DNA from: CAWAPS01 sp963783945 | GTDB lineage: Bacteria; Actinomycetota; Acidimicrobiia; Acidimicrobiales; Palsa-688 | Assembly (NCBI GenBank): GCA_963783945.1 | Contig: CAWAPS010000030.1 | Location: 1 to 64,000 of the forward strand | Direction: 5' to 3' | Length of the DNA: 64,000 nucleotides | Part shown: piece by piece, positions 51,522-59,463 of the stretch | Numbering within the stretch: position 1 is the first letter of the stretch | How the letters are laid out: each line of letters starts with the position of its first letter | Program-made: the position numbers and the translations under genes | Notes under the pieces: generated by a model | Database searches by the model: none | What the model was told of the DNA's origin: nothing | Seen by the model: the letters and a program-made list of their open reading frames with translations, nothing else

Positions 51522-52383
51522 TCTCTCCAGGTTTGGGTGGTTCAGCCACCTTCGGCGCGGCGGCGCTCTCATCGACTTCCTCCATGTTGTCGCGCTCAGC
51601 TCTGTCGTGTTCGGCCGACACCGCTTCGGGTAGGGGTCCGTGGTAGGCGGGACCGAGGCCCAGCCTCCTCGAGTGCGCGAGGGTGGCCCGGGGCCGGCTC
51701 GAGCGGTCGAGCGCCCCGCTGCCGGGTTCGATCCGTCCCGTCTCCCGATTCGACCCGGGTGACGTCACATCAACTGGCTCGCCGGCATCGGCCGGACCCT
51801 CGTCGAATCCGGTGGGTGCGGCGGGCTGTTCTGCCGTCCCGCCATCTGAGGCAAGCCCGCTGGCACCGCCTTCGCCTTCGCGGAGTTCTGAGGTGGGGGC
51901 GACCACATCCGTCTGCTCGATCGAGCCCCGGTTCTGACGGTCCGTCTCGACCGCCTCGATCTCGGCGGGAGCTGACCTGGTGACCGGCCTGACCGGGACG
52001 CGCCACTGGGGAGGCAACGCGGTGAGCACCACTCCGGACCCCTCGGGTGACGGCGCTACCGGCGATACAGGTGATGGCCGATGACGGGCCGGGCCGTCTC
52101 TGAGGGGGAGGAGATGTATCAGGCCGCCGGGCGCCCCGTCCGCCTTGGTGGCAGGCGGCATGGCATGCACCATCTCCTGCCGGGATGCCAGGTGCGGAAG
52201 AAGCTGGACGGACACCTCGGTGAGGGGCGGGTCAACCGTGCTCCGCAGCGAGGTACTCAGCCCGGCAACCGGCCGGCCGCCCGCCCGGGGGTGTCTACCG
52301 TCGACTACCGCGTGGCCGTCCGGCCCGCCCGGCGGCTTGTGCCGGCTGCGGCTGGTGATTCGAAGTCGAAATGGCCATTTCAT
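51511..52383 (-). CDS. Disordered eCIS-associated protein of unknown function
   Basis: A 290-residue protein, basic at the N-terminus (KWPFRLRITSRSRHKPPGG) and otherwise low-complexity and Pro/Ala/Glu-rich. Islands of conserved-looking sequence are LTEVSVQLLPHLASRQEMVH and ATLAHSRRLGLGPAYHGPLP. Proteins of this make-up often lie at this position, beside DUF6760 and DUF4157, in actinobacterial injection loci. A tape-measure or tube-packing role is conceivable but unproven. It overlaps the DUF4157 start by 11 bp. Confidence 0.65.
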   Translation of the reverse strand: MKWPFRLRITSRSRHKPPGGPDGHAVVDGRHPRAGGRPVAGLSTSLRSTVDPPLTEVSVQLLPHLASRQEMVHAMPPATKADGAPGGLIHLLPLRDGPARHRPSPVSPVAPSPEGSGVVLTALPPQWRVPVRPVTRSAPAEIEAVETDRQNRGSIEQTDVVAPTSELREGEGGASGLASDGGTAEQPAAPTGFDEGPADAGEPVDVTSPGSNRETGRIEPGSGALDRSSRPRATLAHSRRLGLGPAYHGPLPEAVSAEHDRAERDNMEEVDESAAAPKVAEPPKPGESAR

Positions 52384-52396
52384 CCGTGATCACCGG

Positions 52397-52549
52397 CTAC
52401 TCGGACAAGTGCTTGTTGATCTGTCCGATCTCGTCCACGAATCGGCGGCGCAGAGGGTGTTCCATGTCGAGGATGCAATCAAGCGGCCAATGCAGGTAGT
52501 AGGCAACGTACGCGACCTCTTGAAACAGTTGGTCGGCCGCGTACGTCAC
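52397..52549 (-). CDS. DUF6760-type small eCIS protein, 50 aa
   Basis: A GTG at 52549, overlapping the previous stop (GTGA) and preceded by GGGGGA, opens 50 codons: TYAADQLFQEVAYVAYYLHW, PLDCILDMEHPLRRRFVDEI, GQINKHLSE. The pattern of helix, HWP(L) turn and basic helix matches the tiny DUF6760 proteins coded after the tail-assembly gene in eCIS clusters. In phages the corresponding position holds a tail-assembly chaperone extension. Confidence 0.8.
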   Translation of the reverse strand: MTYAADQLFQEVAYVAYYLHWPLDCILDMEHPLRRRFVDEIGQINKHLSE

Positions 52550-52941
52550 GATTCCCCCTTGGCATCACCGGACAGATCGACCGTGAACTCATGGCTGCAT
52601 GACGGGCAAGTTACGACGGCCGAGGTGTGTCCCTCTTGGTTGATGCGGCGGTAAAGCTCCTGCAGGAACGCCAGGTCAGAGGCGAAGAGGCTCTCGATCA
52701 CGTAGGTGTCGACTTCCGACAATGTCCCGAGCTTGGTCACCGTCCTGGTCAGGAGCAGGATAGAGAGGTACGCCGGATTCTCTCGCACCCTGTAGTCGGA
52801 TTGCGGGTACACCTCGTCGCGGGCTGTCGCCAACCTCATGGTGCCTTCGGTGTGCAGCCGCCCGGCGTCGTCGAGGTAGCCGCGCGGCAACACGAACCGG
52901 TACTCGGTCTGCAGGCCCACCATACTTTCGACCATCGTCAT
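52546..52941 (-). CDS. Phage-tail-assembly-like protein with C-terminal CxxC zinc motif
   Basis: A 131-residue protein: TEYRFVLPRGYLDDAGRLHT, EGTMRLATARDEVYPQSDYR, AYLSILLLTRTVTKLG, then a single CPSCSHEFTVDLSG near the end. The position, between tube and DUF6760 and overlapping both by 4 nt, is that of tail-assembly chaperones. The one CxxC pair may bind zinc as a dimer. Confidence 0.78.
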   Translation of the reverse strand: MTMVESMVGLQTEYRFVLPRGYLDDAGRLHTEGTMRLATARDEVYPQSDYRVRENPAYLSILLLTRTVTKLGTLSEVDTYVIESLFASDLAFLQELYRRINQEGHTSAVVTCPSCSHEFTVDLSGDAKGES

Positions 52942-53384
52942 GGGGCCACTCGCTGGATGTGCTCACAGACGACGGTGACCGATTCCATCAGCACCTCGCT
53001 CTGACCCGCCTTGAGCGCGCCGATCTCGAGTTTTGCCGGCCAGGCGTTGAAGAGATGGTACTTGGCGCTGGGCTTGCCGTCGCTGCCGTACATGATGAGC
53101 GAACAGCTCTTGCGGGCCGCAGCCATGTCGCCATTCAGAACCGCCTCGTGCCAGCTCCAGAGTTCCATGCTGTTGTTCTTGCCCCGCTTGAGCACGACCG
53201 TGGGCGGGACTCGCTTGCCCGGGAGCTTGTTGAGCATCACGTCTTTGTCATTCGAATGAAAGAAGTCGACGATCTCGACCGACGTGGTTATTCCCTGAAG
53301 TTCGGAAAACGACGCGATCTCGTATCCGTCAATCGTGATCGAGAACCGGGAGCCGGTAATCGGATCGGTTGAGCCAGGGGGCAT
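52938..53384 (-). CDS. Main tail-tube protein (Pvc1-like)
   Basis: A 148-residue T4 gp19-type protein: DPITGSRFSITIDGYEIASF, ELQGITTSVEIVDFF, VVLKRGKNNSMELWSWHEAV and VLMESVTVVCEHIQRV. It follows the sheath gene by 12 bp, the usual place for the major inner-tube subunit that polymerises inside the sheath. It overlaps the assembly gene by 4 nt. Confidence 0.92.
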   Translation of the reverse strand: MPPGSTDPITGSRFSITIDGYEIASFSELQGITTSVEIVDFFHSNDKDVMLNKLPGKRVPPTVVLKRGKNNSMELWSWHEAVLNGDMAAARKSCSLIMYGSDGKPSAKYHLFNAWPAKLEIGALKAGQSEVLMESVTVVCEHIQRVAP

Positions 53385-53396
53385 GGTTGCACTCTC

Positions 53397-54926
53397 CTAT
53401 TCTTCGAGACCGGCGCCGCCGGCGAACTGCGAGATACGGAAGACGACGAACTCGGCAGGCTTCACCGGGGCGATACCGATCTCAACCGTCAAGATCCCGG
53501 CGTCCCGGTTCTCGGGCGGGTTGTTTTCCTCATCGCACTTCACATAGAAAGCGTCGCCGGGGGTACGGCCGAAAAGGGCACCGTCCCGCCAGACGCGCCT
53601 CAGGAACATCGTCACGGTCCGCTTCACCGAGTCCCACAATTTGGGATCGTTCGGCTCGAAGACAACCCAGTTCGTCCCTTGCAGGATGGACTCTTCCACA
53701 AAGTTGAAGAGTCGCCGGACGTTCAGATATCTCCATTCCGGGTCCGAGGAGAGCGTCCGCGCTCCCCATACCCGGATGCCCTGGCCGGGAAAAGCCCGGA
53801 TGCAGTTGACCCCGACAGGGTTCAGCTGATCGTGTTCGCCCTTGGTGATCTGGAGCTCCGGGGTGATGACGCCCCGGGCGACCTCATTGGCCGGTGCCTT
53901 GTGGACTCCTCTTGTATCGTCGTTGCGGGCCCAGATCCCGGCGATGTGACCGCTCGGGGGCATGAAGACGGGCTGGCCTTTGAGGGGGTCCATCACCTTG
54001 ATCCAAGGCCAGTAGAGGGCGGCGTACTTGGAGTCGTATCCGGCGAACCCCACCCGCCACTCCTTGATCTGCTGCGCGGTGAGCGAGGGTGGCGGGTCCA
54101 GTATGGCTACCCGGTCAGCCATCAACTCACAGTGGGCGATCATGGCCAGGTGGACGGCCTTGATTCCTTCATCGTCGAGGTCGCCGCGCTGATGGGCCGC
54201 CATGAGATCCGGCACGCACAGCATCGTCACCTCGTCCACTGCCTCGAGGCCGGCGAAGCCGGTCCGGTCGGCCGAGTTGCCGACATAATCATTGGCCGTG
54301 ACTTCCGGGGCGTTGGGAGGGACGCTTCCACCGCTCAGGGCCACCCGGCCACGCGGGATCGCGGCGACGGTTCCTCCTTTGACCTCCTCGATCTCGATCA
54401 ACTTCGAGGACAATTTGACCTGAGACGCGACGTGATGGGGGCCCCGCTTGAGGTTGACGTCGTCGAACACCTCCTCGGCCCCGTGCGGGCCCCTCACGAT
54501 CAGCTTGAAGTTGTCGTCGGTCGGGTTGCCGGCGTCCACCACCTCGACGGAGACCTCGTCACCGGCTGGCCCGGCCTCGAGCGCTTTCACCGCGAAGGAC
54601 GGCCGGCCACCGTCCTCCCCGGAGCCGAGTTCCGCCCGGGAGGTCGCCAGTTCCGCGTCCGCGTCCGAACCCACCCGGACCACGTACGCCGCTCCTCCGC
54701 CGTTCAGGAAATATCCGTACACGGCGTGGGCCAGGTAGGAGCCGGGTATGAAGTCACCGAAGGCCTGGGTGAACTGAGTCCAGTTGGTAACGAGGCTCGG
54801 TTGGTTGAACGGTCCCTTCGCCGCGAACCCGACAAATGCGGCGACAGCCGTACCCACGCCTTCGATCGGCTTCGAACCGGAGGAAACCTCCTCCACATAA
54901 ACCCCAGGTGACAGATATGTCGGCAT
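53397..54926 (-). CDS. Contractile tail sheath protein (Pvc2-like)
   Basis: The ATG at 54926 with AAGGAGGAAG upstream gives 509 residues. The frame is open further up, but that part is promoter. The N-terminal arm is YLSPGVYVEEVSSGSKPIEG, with VGTAVAAFVGFAAKGPFNQP. The C-terminal core is YLNVRRLFNFVEESILQGTN, WVVFEPNDPKLWDSVKRTVT, and the terminal strand PVKPAEFVVFRISQF. It is first in the minus-strand eCIS operon. Contraction of this sheath drives the tube and spike. Confidence 0.95.
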   Translation of the reverse strand: MPTYLSPGVYVEEVSSGSKPIEGVGTAVAAFVGFAAKGPFNQPSLVTNWTQFTQAFGDFIPGSYLAHAVYGYFLNGGGAAYVVRVGSDADAELATSRAELGSGEDGGRPSFAVKALEAGPAGDEVSVEVVDAGNPTDDNFKLIVRGPHGAEEVFDDVNLKRGPHHVASQVKLSSKLIEIEEVKGGTVAAIPRGRVALSGGSVPPNAPEVTANDYVGNSADRTGFAGLEAVDEVTMLCVPDLMAAHQRGDLDDEGIKAVHLAMIAHCELMADRVAILDPPPSLTAQQIKEWRVGFAGYDSKYAALYWPWIKVMDPLKGQPVFMPPSGHIAGIWARNDDTRGVHKAPANEVARGVITPELQITKGEHDQLNPVGVNCIRAFPGQGIRVWGARTLSSDPEWRYLNVRRLFNFVEESILQGTNWVVFEPNDPKLWDSVKRTVTMFLRRVWRDGALFGRTPGDAFYVKCDEENNPPENRDAGILTVEIGIAPVKPAEFVVFRISQFAGGAGLEE

Positions 54927-55127
54927 GCGGCCTTCCTCCTTTCGCCCGCTGCGAACGCCAGCCGCTGGCACGGCCCAACAAGGTAAGAGTGGCCCCCGGA
55001 GGTGACGTCGAGGGTGATCCTCAGGGCATCGACCGGGGCGGGCGAAACTGCACGATCGGGCGGATGGATCTGCCTCGGTTGTCGCCCGGCAGGACGGCTC
55101 GCCCCGCAACAAAGGGGCAATCGTGTG
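54927..55127. promoter_or_regulatory. Divergent promoter region of the eCIS structural operon
   Basis: This 201-bp region separates the sheath start (minus) from the tail-terminator gene (plus), so it must drive the whole structural operon of some 12 kb. It contains GC-rich inverted stretches around 55030-55090, but no clear operator. The BTAD or LuxR regulators on the plus side are candidate activators. Confidence 0.45.
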
Positions 55128-55862
55128 ATGATGATCGAGGATGTCGATGCCGCCCTTGAAGCCCTCGTCCGTACGGTCGTGCCGACCGCGGAGGCTGGCG
55201 TCGATTTCGGCGCCCCCTCCCTGGAATGGGCCGGTTCACTGGCCGAGCCCTGCGTCAATCTGTTCCTGCACCACCTGGAGGAACAACGGTCCGGCCGCGG
55301 CGCAGACGCGGAGGATGTCCGCGACGAATCGGGCCGGGTTGTCGCCCGGCGCGCTCCTGTGCGGAGATATCGCCTGTCCTATCTGGTCAGCACCTGGCCG
55401 GGTGGGCGCGCTGGTCGGGCGTCGTCGGCCGACCACAAGCTGCTAGACCGGATACTGCGCGTGGTCGCAGAGACCGAGACCCTCCCCGCTTCGCTTCTGA
55501 CTGGATCCTTCGTCGAGGGAGCGGTCCACGTCGACCTGGCCCTCGGCGAGCCTTCCGAAGCCCGGGTCCGGCCCCATGACCTCTGGTCGGCGCTCGGAGT
55601 TCCCCCGCGTGCTGGCCTGGATCTGGTCGTCTCTGCCCCCCTTGTCCCGACCCGGTTGTCGGAGGTCGCGGCCCCGGCGGAGCGTATCGACCTGGTCGCG
55701 AGCCGCACCGCCACGCCCCCGGCCAGGGCACGCGGCGGTTCCAAAGGCTCGTCCGGCAGAAGCATCAATGATGACAGCTCCCCCTCCGGGGCCCAGACGC
55801 GGTGGACCACTTTCCGGGTTCGGGAGAACGGGGGAATCTCCGGTGAGAGCGACCGCGCCTAG
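55128..55862 (+). CDS. DUF4255 tail-terminator/cap protein (Pvc16-like)
   Basis: The ATG at 55128, with AAAGGGG upstream, gives 244 residues. The DUF4255 (Pvc16_N) domain covers the first 180 residues: IEDVDAALEALVRTVVPTAE, PCVNLFLHHLEEQRS, RRYRLSYLVSTWPGGRA and LLDRILRVVAETETLPASLL. A Ser/Arg-rich tail follows. These proteins cap the distal end of the sheath-tube. It is the only eCIS structural gene here on the plus strand. Confidence 0.9.
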   Translation: MMIEDVDAALEALVRTVVPTAEAGVDFGAPSLEWAGSLAEPCVNLFLHHLEEQRSGRGADAEDVRDESGRVVARRAPVRRYRLSYLVSTWPGGRAGRASSADHKLLDRILRVVAETETLPASLLTGSFVEGAVHVDLALGEPSEARVRPHDLWSALGVPPRAGLDLVVSAPLVPTRLSEVAAPAERIDLVASRTATPPARARGGSKGSSGRSINDDSSPSGAQTRWTTFRVRENGGISGESDRA

Positions 55863-55939
55863 CCGGTTGAGTCACCGTTGCGGTCGCCCTCACCGCTCGC
55901 CCATCCCGATGGCCGAGCTCGAGCTGAGCGGCCGGCCGA

Positions 55940-56431
55940 TCAGCTCTTCTCGGATGCGCCGTTTCCGAACAGCACGAAGCCCCACTCGAGATGCTCGAGC
56001 TCGGCTCCGCTGCTGACCGTGCCCTTGACAGTCACGGGGAGACGAGCCAGCGGCGCTTCAGCCTGTCCGGCATTTGTCGGGTGTTGCGCACTCAGACCGA
56101 TGTTGACGTTCCAGGGCCAACCGACAAAGCATTCCGGGACTTCCACCCACACGTTCGGTATGAACGCCCCGCCTCCGTGGTAGTGAGCACCGAAGTCCCA
56201 CTTCAGCAGGATCTCGAACTGGACATGGTCATAGTCGTCCAGCGGCCACATGAACCCGGCGTGATACTTCATCCGGTAGATATTCGGTCCGGTGGTGTTC
56301 GTCAGGGATTGCCAATCCTGGACTTCGGGCACCGCATTGGCCGATGAACTCGAGATGTCTACGGCCGGTTTGCCATCCTTGATGACCTCCCAGGCAAACT
56401 TGGCGACGTTGACGATGGTGTCAGCACTCAT
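55940..56431 (-). CDS. Conserved hypothetical protein, 163 aa
   Basis: A soluble protein rich in aromatic and beta-strand residues: GKPAVDISSSSANAVPEVQD, MKYHAGFMWPLDDYDHVQFE, ILLKWDFGAHYHGGGAFIPN and VWVEVPECFVGWPWNVNIGL. It looks like a single beta-sandwich. I know no family name for it. It is coupled to the upstream 102-residue gene by a 4-nt overlap and converges on the tail-terminator gene. It could be an eCIS cargo or an unrelated neighbour. Confidence 0.65.
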   Translation of the reverse strand: MSADTIVNVAKFAWEVIKDGKPAVDISSSSANAVPEVQDWQSLTNTTGPNIYRMKYHAGFMWPLDDYDHVQFEILLKWDFGAHYHGGGAFIPNVWVEVPECFVGWPWNVNIGLSAQHPTNAGQAEAPLARLPVTVKGTVSSGAELEHLEWGFVLFGNGASEKS

Positions 56432-56736
56432 GCCATACTCTCCCCGCTATGTCCTTCGCTAACCTGCATTGCCACCACTTCAACCTGATCGGCATTAAGC
56501 GGGTGTACCTCTACGGTCGACTGTCCGAAATGACTTCGACGCTGCTCGTCCGTAATGTCGTAGAGAGATGCTGGTAACCCCTGAGCAACGCGTGCTGCGG
56601 GCCGATCGGCCGGGTCAGTTCCACCGGCGGTCGCACCACCGGGGGCGCTTCCATCCGGAACGGGCTGCCACTGTTGCCCGTCCCACCACCATCTATGGTC
56701 ATCGGATAACTGTGCACCTTCGGGCACGTGGGTCAT
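56428..56736 (-). CDS. Small protein with Trp-rich SDDHRWWWDGQQWQPV motif
   Basis: A 102-residue protein. The N-terminal LSDDHRWWWDGQQWQPVPDG resembles the DUF2510-type motif (xWxWDGxxWxPV) common near actinobacterial membrane or secreted proteins. A Gly/Pro linker and a charged C-terminus (DEQRRSHFGQSTVEVHPLNA) follow. The 4-nt ATGA overlap couples it to the 163-residue gene, so the two probably act together. Confidence 0.65.
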   Translation of the reverse strand: MTHVPEGAQLSDDHRWWWDGQQWQPVPDGSAPGGATAGGTDPADRPAARVAQGLPASLYDITDEQRRSHFGQSTVEVHPLNADQVEVVAMQVSEGHSGESMA

Positions 56737-56895
56737 AGAGTCCTCCTAAGTTCTCTTCTATAGACGGTACCGCCGCCGTCCTGCCACCAAGATATCGATT
56801 GGTCAAAGGGACATTTCTGCCTAGGTAATGCTCATGTCTATGCCGTCACATCATCGATATGTGGCCCGGCTGTGCCCCCGTCACCAAGGTCAATC

Positions 56896-56962
56896 TGTCG
56901 AGGGGCTTGTGAGGGAAGCCCCCCGACAAACGGCGTGAATAGACCTGGGACCCCGGTCTATT
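56896..56962. terminator. Two consecutive hairpins downstream of the TetR gene
   Basis: The first (56896-56928) pairs TGTCGAGGGGCTT with AAGCCCCCCGACA. The second (56938-56962) is a 25-bp near-palindrome with arms AATAGACC and GGTCTATT. They lie in the 394-bp gap 56737-57130, about 170 bp past the TetR stop, and probably end that transcript. The rest of the gap is A/G-rich with no frame that I trust. Confidence 0.5.
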
Positions 56963-57130
56963 CGTCTCAACCCGATGCGCCGGTCCCATACGAAGGAGAA
57001 CTACACCGGGTGCAGATGGGATGGAGAAGATGTGGAGAATGGATGGAGAGATTCGACTCGATCGGATGCAAGAAGGTGCGCTTCGTCCAGGACCGGCCGG
57101 CAGTACCTCGGACCGACCCCGGGCGGGATG

Positions 57131-57790
57131 TCAGCGTGGATCGGATACAGGTGATCGACCGGATGCGCCCTTGCCCTTGCCGGTGCGACGACGGCCTGCC
57201 GGCGCTCGGGTGAAATCGACGGTCAGCCGGGCGGCGACGGCGTCGAGGATGGCACCGTCGTGATGGGGCCGGGTCATGAGCATCGCTCCCTCCAGCGCGG
57301 CGATGATCATCTGGGCCGCTTCGTGGGCGGAGTCGGCGAAGTCGAGCGTGCCGGCAAATCGGCCGGCCTCCAGCACCTTGCTCAGCCAGGTTTCGTTCTC
57401 GTCGAAGAAGCCCATCACCGCTTGGCGCATCGATCCGGGCAGAGTGTGAAACTCAGCAGCCAGCATGCCGCACAGACACATGCGCTGCTCGGCCAGGGCG
57501 GCACGGTAGATCCCGCAGTACGCCTCGAGCTTCTCGGGGGCGGGAGTGCGTTCGCTGTCGATTGCGGTAAGCGCTCGGAGGAAGCGTTCGGTGTATCGGA
57601 GTATGAGGCTCTCTCCGAGTTCGGCCTTGCCCGGAAAGTGGTAGTGCAAGGCCGCTTTGGTAATACCGAGCTCGGAGGCGACATCGGCGTACGAGAATCC
57701 GTTGTATCCACGACTCTGTACGAGACGTTCGGCGATGTCGAGAATGGCTGAACGGGTGTCAGCAGCGTTCGGTTGGGGTGGGCCGCTCAC
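57131..57790 (-). CDS. TetR/AcrR-family repressor
   Basis: A GTG start with GGAGG 7 nt upstream gives 219 residues. The N-terminal helix-turn-helix is TRSAILDIAERLVQSRGYNG, FSYADVASELGITKAALHYH and FPGKAELGESLILRY. The ligand domain has RMCLCGMLAAEFHTLPGSMR, as in the group regulating short catabolic or stress genes. The tail is Arg/Lys/Gly-rich (RRRTGKGKGASGR). A palindrome lies 37-46 bp upstream of the start. It is divergent from an NTF2-like gene, its likely target. Confidence 0.92.
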   Translation of the reverse strand: MSGPPQPNAADTRSAILDIAERLVQSRGYNGFSYADVASELGITKAALHYHFPGKAELGESLILRYTERFLRALTAIDSERTPAPEKLEAYCGIYRAALAEQRMCLCGMLAAEFHTLPGSMRQAVMGFFDENETWLSKVLEAGRFAGTLDFADSAHEAAQMIIAALEGAMLMTRPHHDGAILDAVAARLTVDFTRAPAGRRRTGKGKGASGRSPVSDPR

Positions 57791-57823
57791 GGCGTGGCCT
57801 CCAGAAAATCGGTCTTGACTACC

Positions 57824-57839
57824 TACCTACTAGTAGATA
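57824..57839. promoter_or_regulatory. TetR operator candidate TACCTACTAGTAGATA
   Basis: A perfect CTACTAGTAG palindrome (57827-57836) with partly symmetrical flanks lies between the divergent TetR and NTF2-like genes. Size and position fit autoregulation by a TetR dimer. Confidence 0.6.
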
Positions 57840-57970
57840 AGAGTACTGGAGCAAAGGCTGGTCGAGCTCTCAGGTAGGAGGGGTATGGGCCAGAACTCCT
57901 GGTTGGTTTGCGACGAGGCGGTGGTTGTGGTGCGCCGGTTCGCCACCGGCAGCCGACCCGGGTAGCGGCC

Positions 57971-58309
57971 GTGTCACCGATCGAGTTGGTCGAAGCCTTT
58001 GGGGCGGCATGGGCGAAGCACGATATCGACGCCGCCCTCGCCCTCGTCAGCGACGACTGTGTCTTCGATGCCACCGGGCCGGCGCCCGACGGGACCCGCC
58101 ATGTCGGCCCGGAGGAGCTCCGTCGAGCCTGGAAGGTGATCTTCGATGATCCGTCGTCACAATTCGTACCGGAAGAAACATTCGCGGCTGAGGATCGGGT
58201 GGTCCAGCGCTGGCGCTACAGCTGGAACGGTGGACACGTCAGGGGGGTGGACCTCATCAAGATCCGGGATGGCAGGATCACGGAGAAGCTGGCCTACGTC
58301 AAGGGATAG
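57971..58309 (+). CDS. NTF2-like (SnoaL-type) protein
   Basis: The GTG at 57971 gives 112 residues, and upstream codons lack family resemblance. SPIELVEAFGAAWAKHDIDA, ALALVSDDCVFDATGPAPDG, RRAWKVIFDDPSSQFV and GGHVRGVDLIKIRDGRITEK form a typical SnoaL_2 fold. It is probably controlled by the divergent TetR gene. The reaction or ligand is unknown. Confidence 0.82.
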   Translation: MSPIELVEAFGAAWAKHDIDAALALVSDDCVFDATGPAPDGTRHVGPEELRRAWKVIFDDPSSQFVPEETFAAEDRVVQRWRYSWNGGHVRGVDLIKIRDGRITEKLAYVKG

Positions 58310-58347
58310 CACCGGCACCTATGGGGAGAGGACGAAAGGAGATAACA

Positions 58348-58536
58348 ATGGCACGGAAGGTCGCAGATTGCAGGGACTTCCCGAGCGAGAGTGGATGCAC
58401 TCTGACCATCTCGGGCGAAGAGGAAGAGGTGATGGCGGCTGCCATCCAGCACGCCGCCTCCGTCCACGGCCATGAGGACAACGAGGAGCTGCGGTTGTGG
58501 CTCCGCGACAACCTGAAGGACGAAGTTCCCGCTTAG
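58348..58536 (+). CDS. DUF1059 small protein
   Basis: The ATG at 58348 with AAGGAG 7 nt upstream gives 62 residues: ARKVADCRDFPSESGCTLTI, SGEEEEVMAAAIQHAASVHG, HEDNEELRLWLRDNLKDEVP. The two cysteines and the final His of VHGH are the DUF1059 hallmarks and may bind a metal. Function is unknown. It follows the NTF2-like gene by 38 bp. Confidence 0.85.
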   Translation: MARKVADCRDFPSESGCTLTISGEEEEVMAAAIQHAASVHGHEDNEELRLWLRDNLKDEVPA

Positions 58537-58633
58537 CACCGTTCACCCGGTCGACCGCACCAAACCTGGGGCCACCATGCATTGGCCGTAGTATGGGGTA
58601 GAAGCCATCTTGGCCATAGAGGGGGAGTTCACC

Positions 58634-59452
58634 GTGGGCTGGTCGATTCGTGCCGGGCACAAACGTGGCAGCCGCTGGCCCGTCGTCGCCGCCGCCGCCG
58701 CCCTCCTGGCGACCGGGGTCGCCGGGTGCGGATCGTCCGGCAAGCACGCCGTCCCTCCCCCGCCGTCGACCGATGCCGTCACGACGACTACCGGACCGCC
58801 CGGAGTGCAGACCAGCGGGGTGCGTACAGTACTCAGCCCCATCGGGCTCAACGTGCGGGCCGGGCCGATCCGGACGGCCAGGGTGCTCGGCAGCGCGGCC
58901 CAGGGGACGGTCCTGCGAGTCGTGAGCCACACCGACCGGTCCGGGGGATGGTATGAGGTGAAAGGGGCGACTCGCACCGGTTGGATAAGCGGCGATCCTT
59001 CCCTGAGCGCCCCGGGCCTGTTCCGCAGCTACACGTCGGCGAGCTACGGGGTGCTTTACCCGGCTACGTGGACCGTCGCGGTGTCGCGGCCGGCCAGTGA
59101 CGTCTTTCGCTCGACTACAAGCGCGGACAACTACATCGTCACCTTGGCGGCGACGGTGACCCGGCTGCCTCACGGGCGCCCCGGGTACGGCCAGGTCGGC
59201 TCACGACAGGTCGTCGTTTGCGGGGTGACCTCCGATCTGGTCACCTTTCAGAGCGCCGCGTCAACCAGCACAACTGCTCGGAATGCAGCAAGAGCCACCG
59301 CGCCTCCGTATCTGGCTCAGGTGCTCCTCACACTCGACGCCCATCACGCCCTTGGGCTCTACGCCAATCTCTCCGACCTCGGGCTGTCGCTCCAGATGTT
59401 TGGCCAGTTCGTGGAGTCGGTCACCTTCCCGCTGCGCCAGTGTGTCGGGTGA
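58634..59452 (+). CDS. SH3-domain lipoprotein
   Basis: The GTG at 58634 follows GGGGGAG, giving 272 residues. A lipoprotein signal peptide ends at VAGCG (Cys32). A Pro/Thr-rich tether leads to a bacterial SH3 domain (IGLNVRAGPIRTARVLGSAA, GWYEVKGATRTGWISGD). A C-terminal domain of about 140 residues resembles no family that I recognise (YGVLYPATWTVAVSRPASDV). SH3b domains bind cell-wall peptides. It should be anchored on the outer face of the membrane. Confidence 0.85.
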   Translation: MGWSIRAGHKRGSRWPVVAAAAALLATGVAGCGSSGKHAVPPPPSTDAVTTTTGPPGVQTSGVRTVLSPIGLNVRAGPIRTARVLGSAAQGTVLRVVSHTDRSGGWYEVKGATRTGWISGDPSLSAPGLFRSYTSASYGVLYPATWTVAVSRPASDVFRSTTSADNYIVTLAATVTRLPHGRPGYGQVGSRQVVVCGVTSDLVTFQSAASTSTTARNAARATAPPYLAQVLLTLDAHHALGLYANLSDLGLSLQMFGQFVESVTFPLRQCVG

Positions 59453-59463
59453 TGTGGACGGTC

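Noticed and set aside
42629..56736. Prophage or type VI secretion system
   Set aside because: No head, packaging, lysis or integration genes for a prophage, and no TssJ/L/M membrane complex or ClpV for T6SS; DUF4255, DUF4157 and DUF6760 indicate eCIS.
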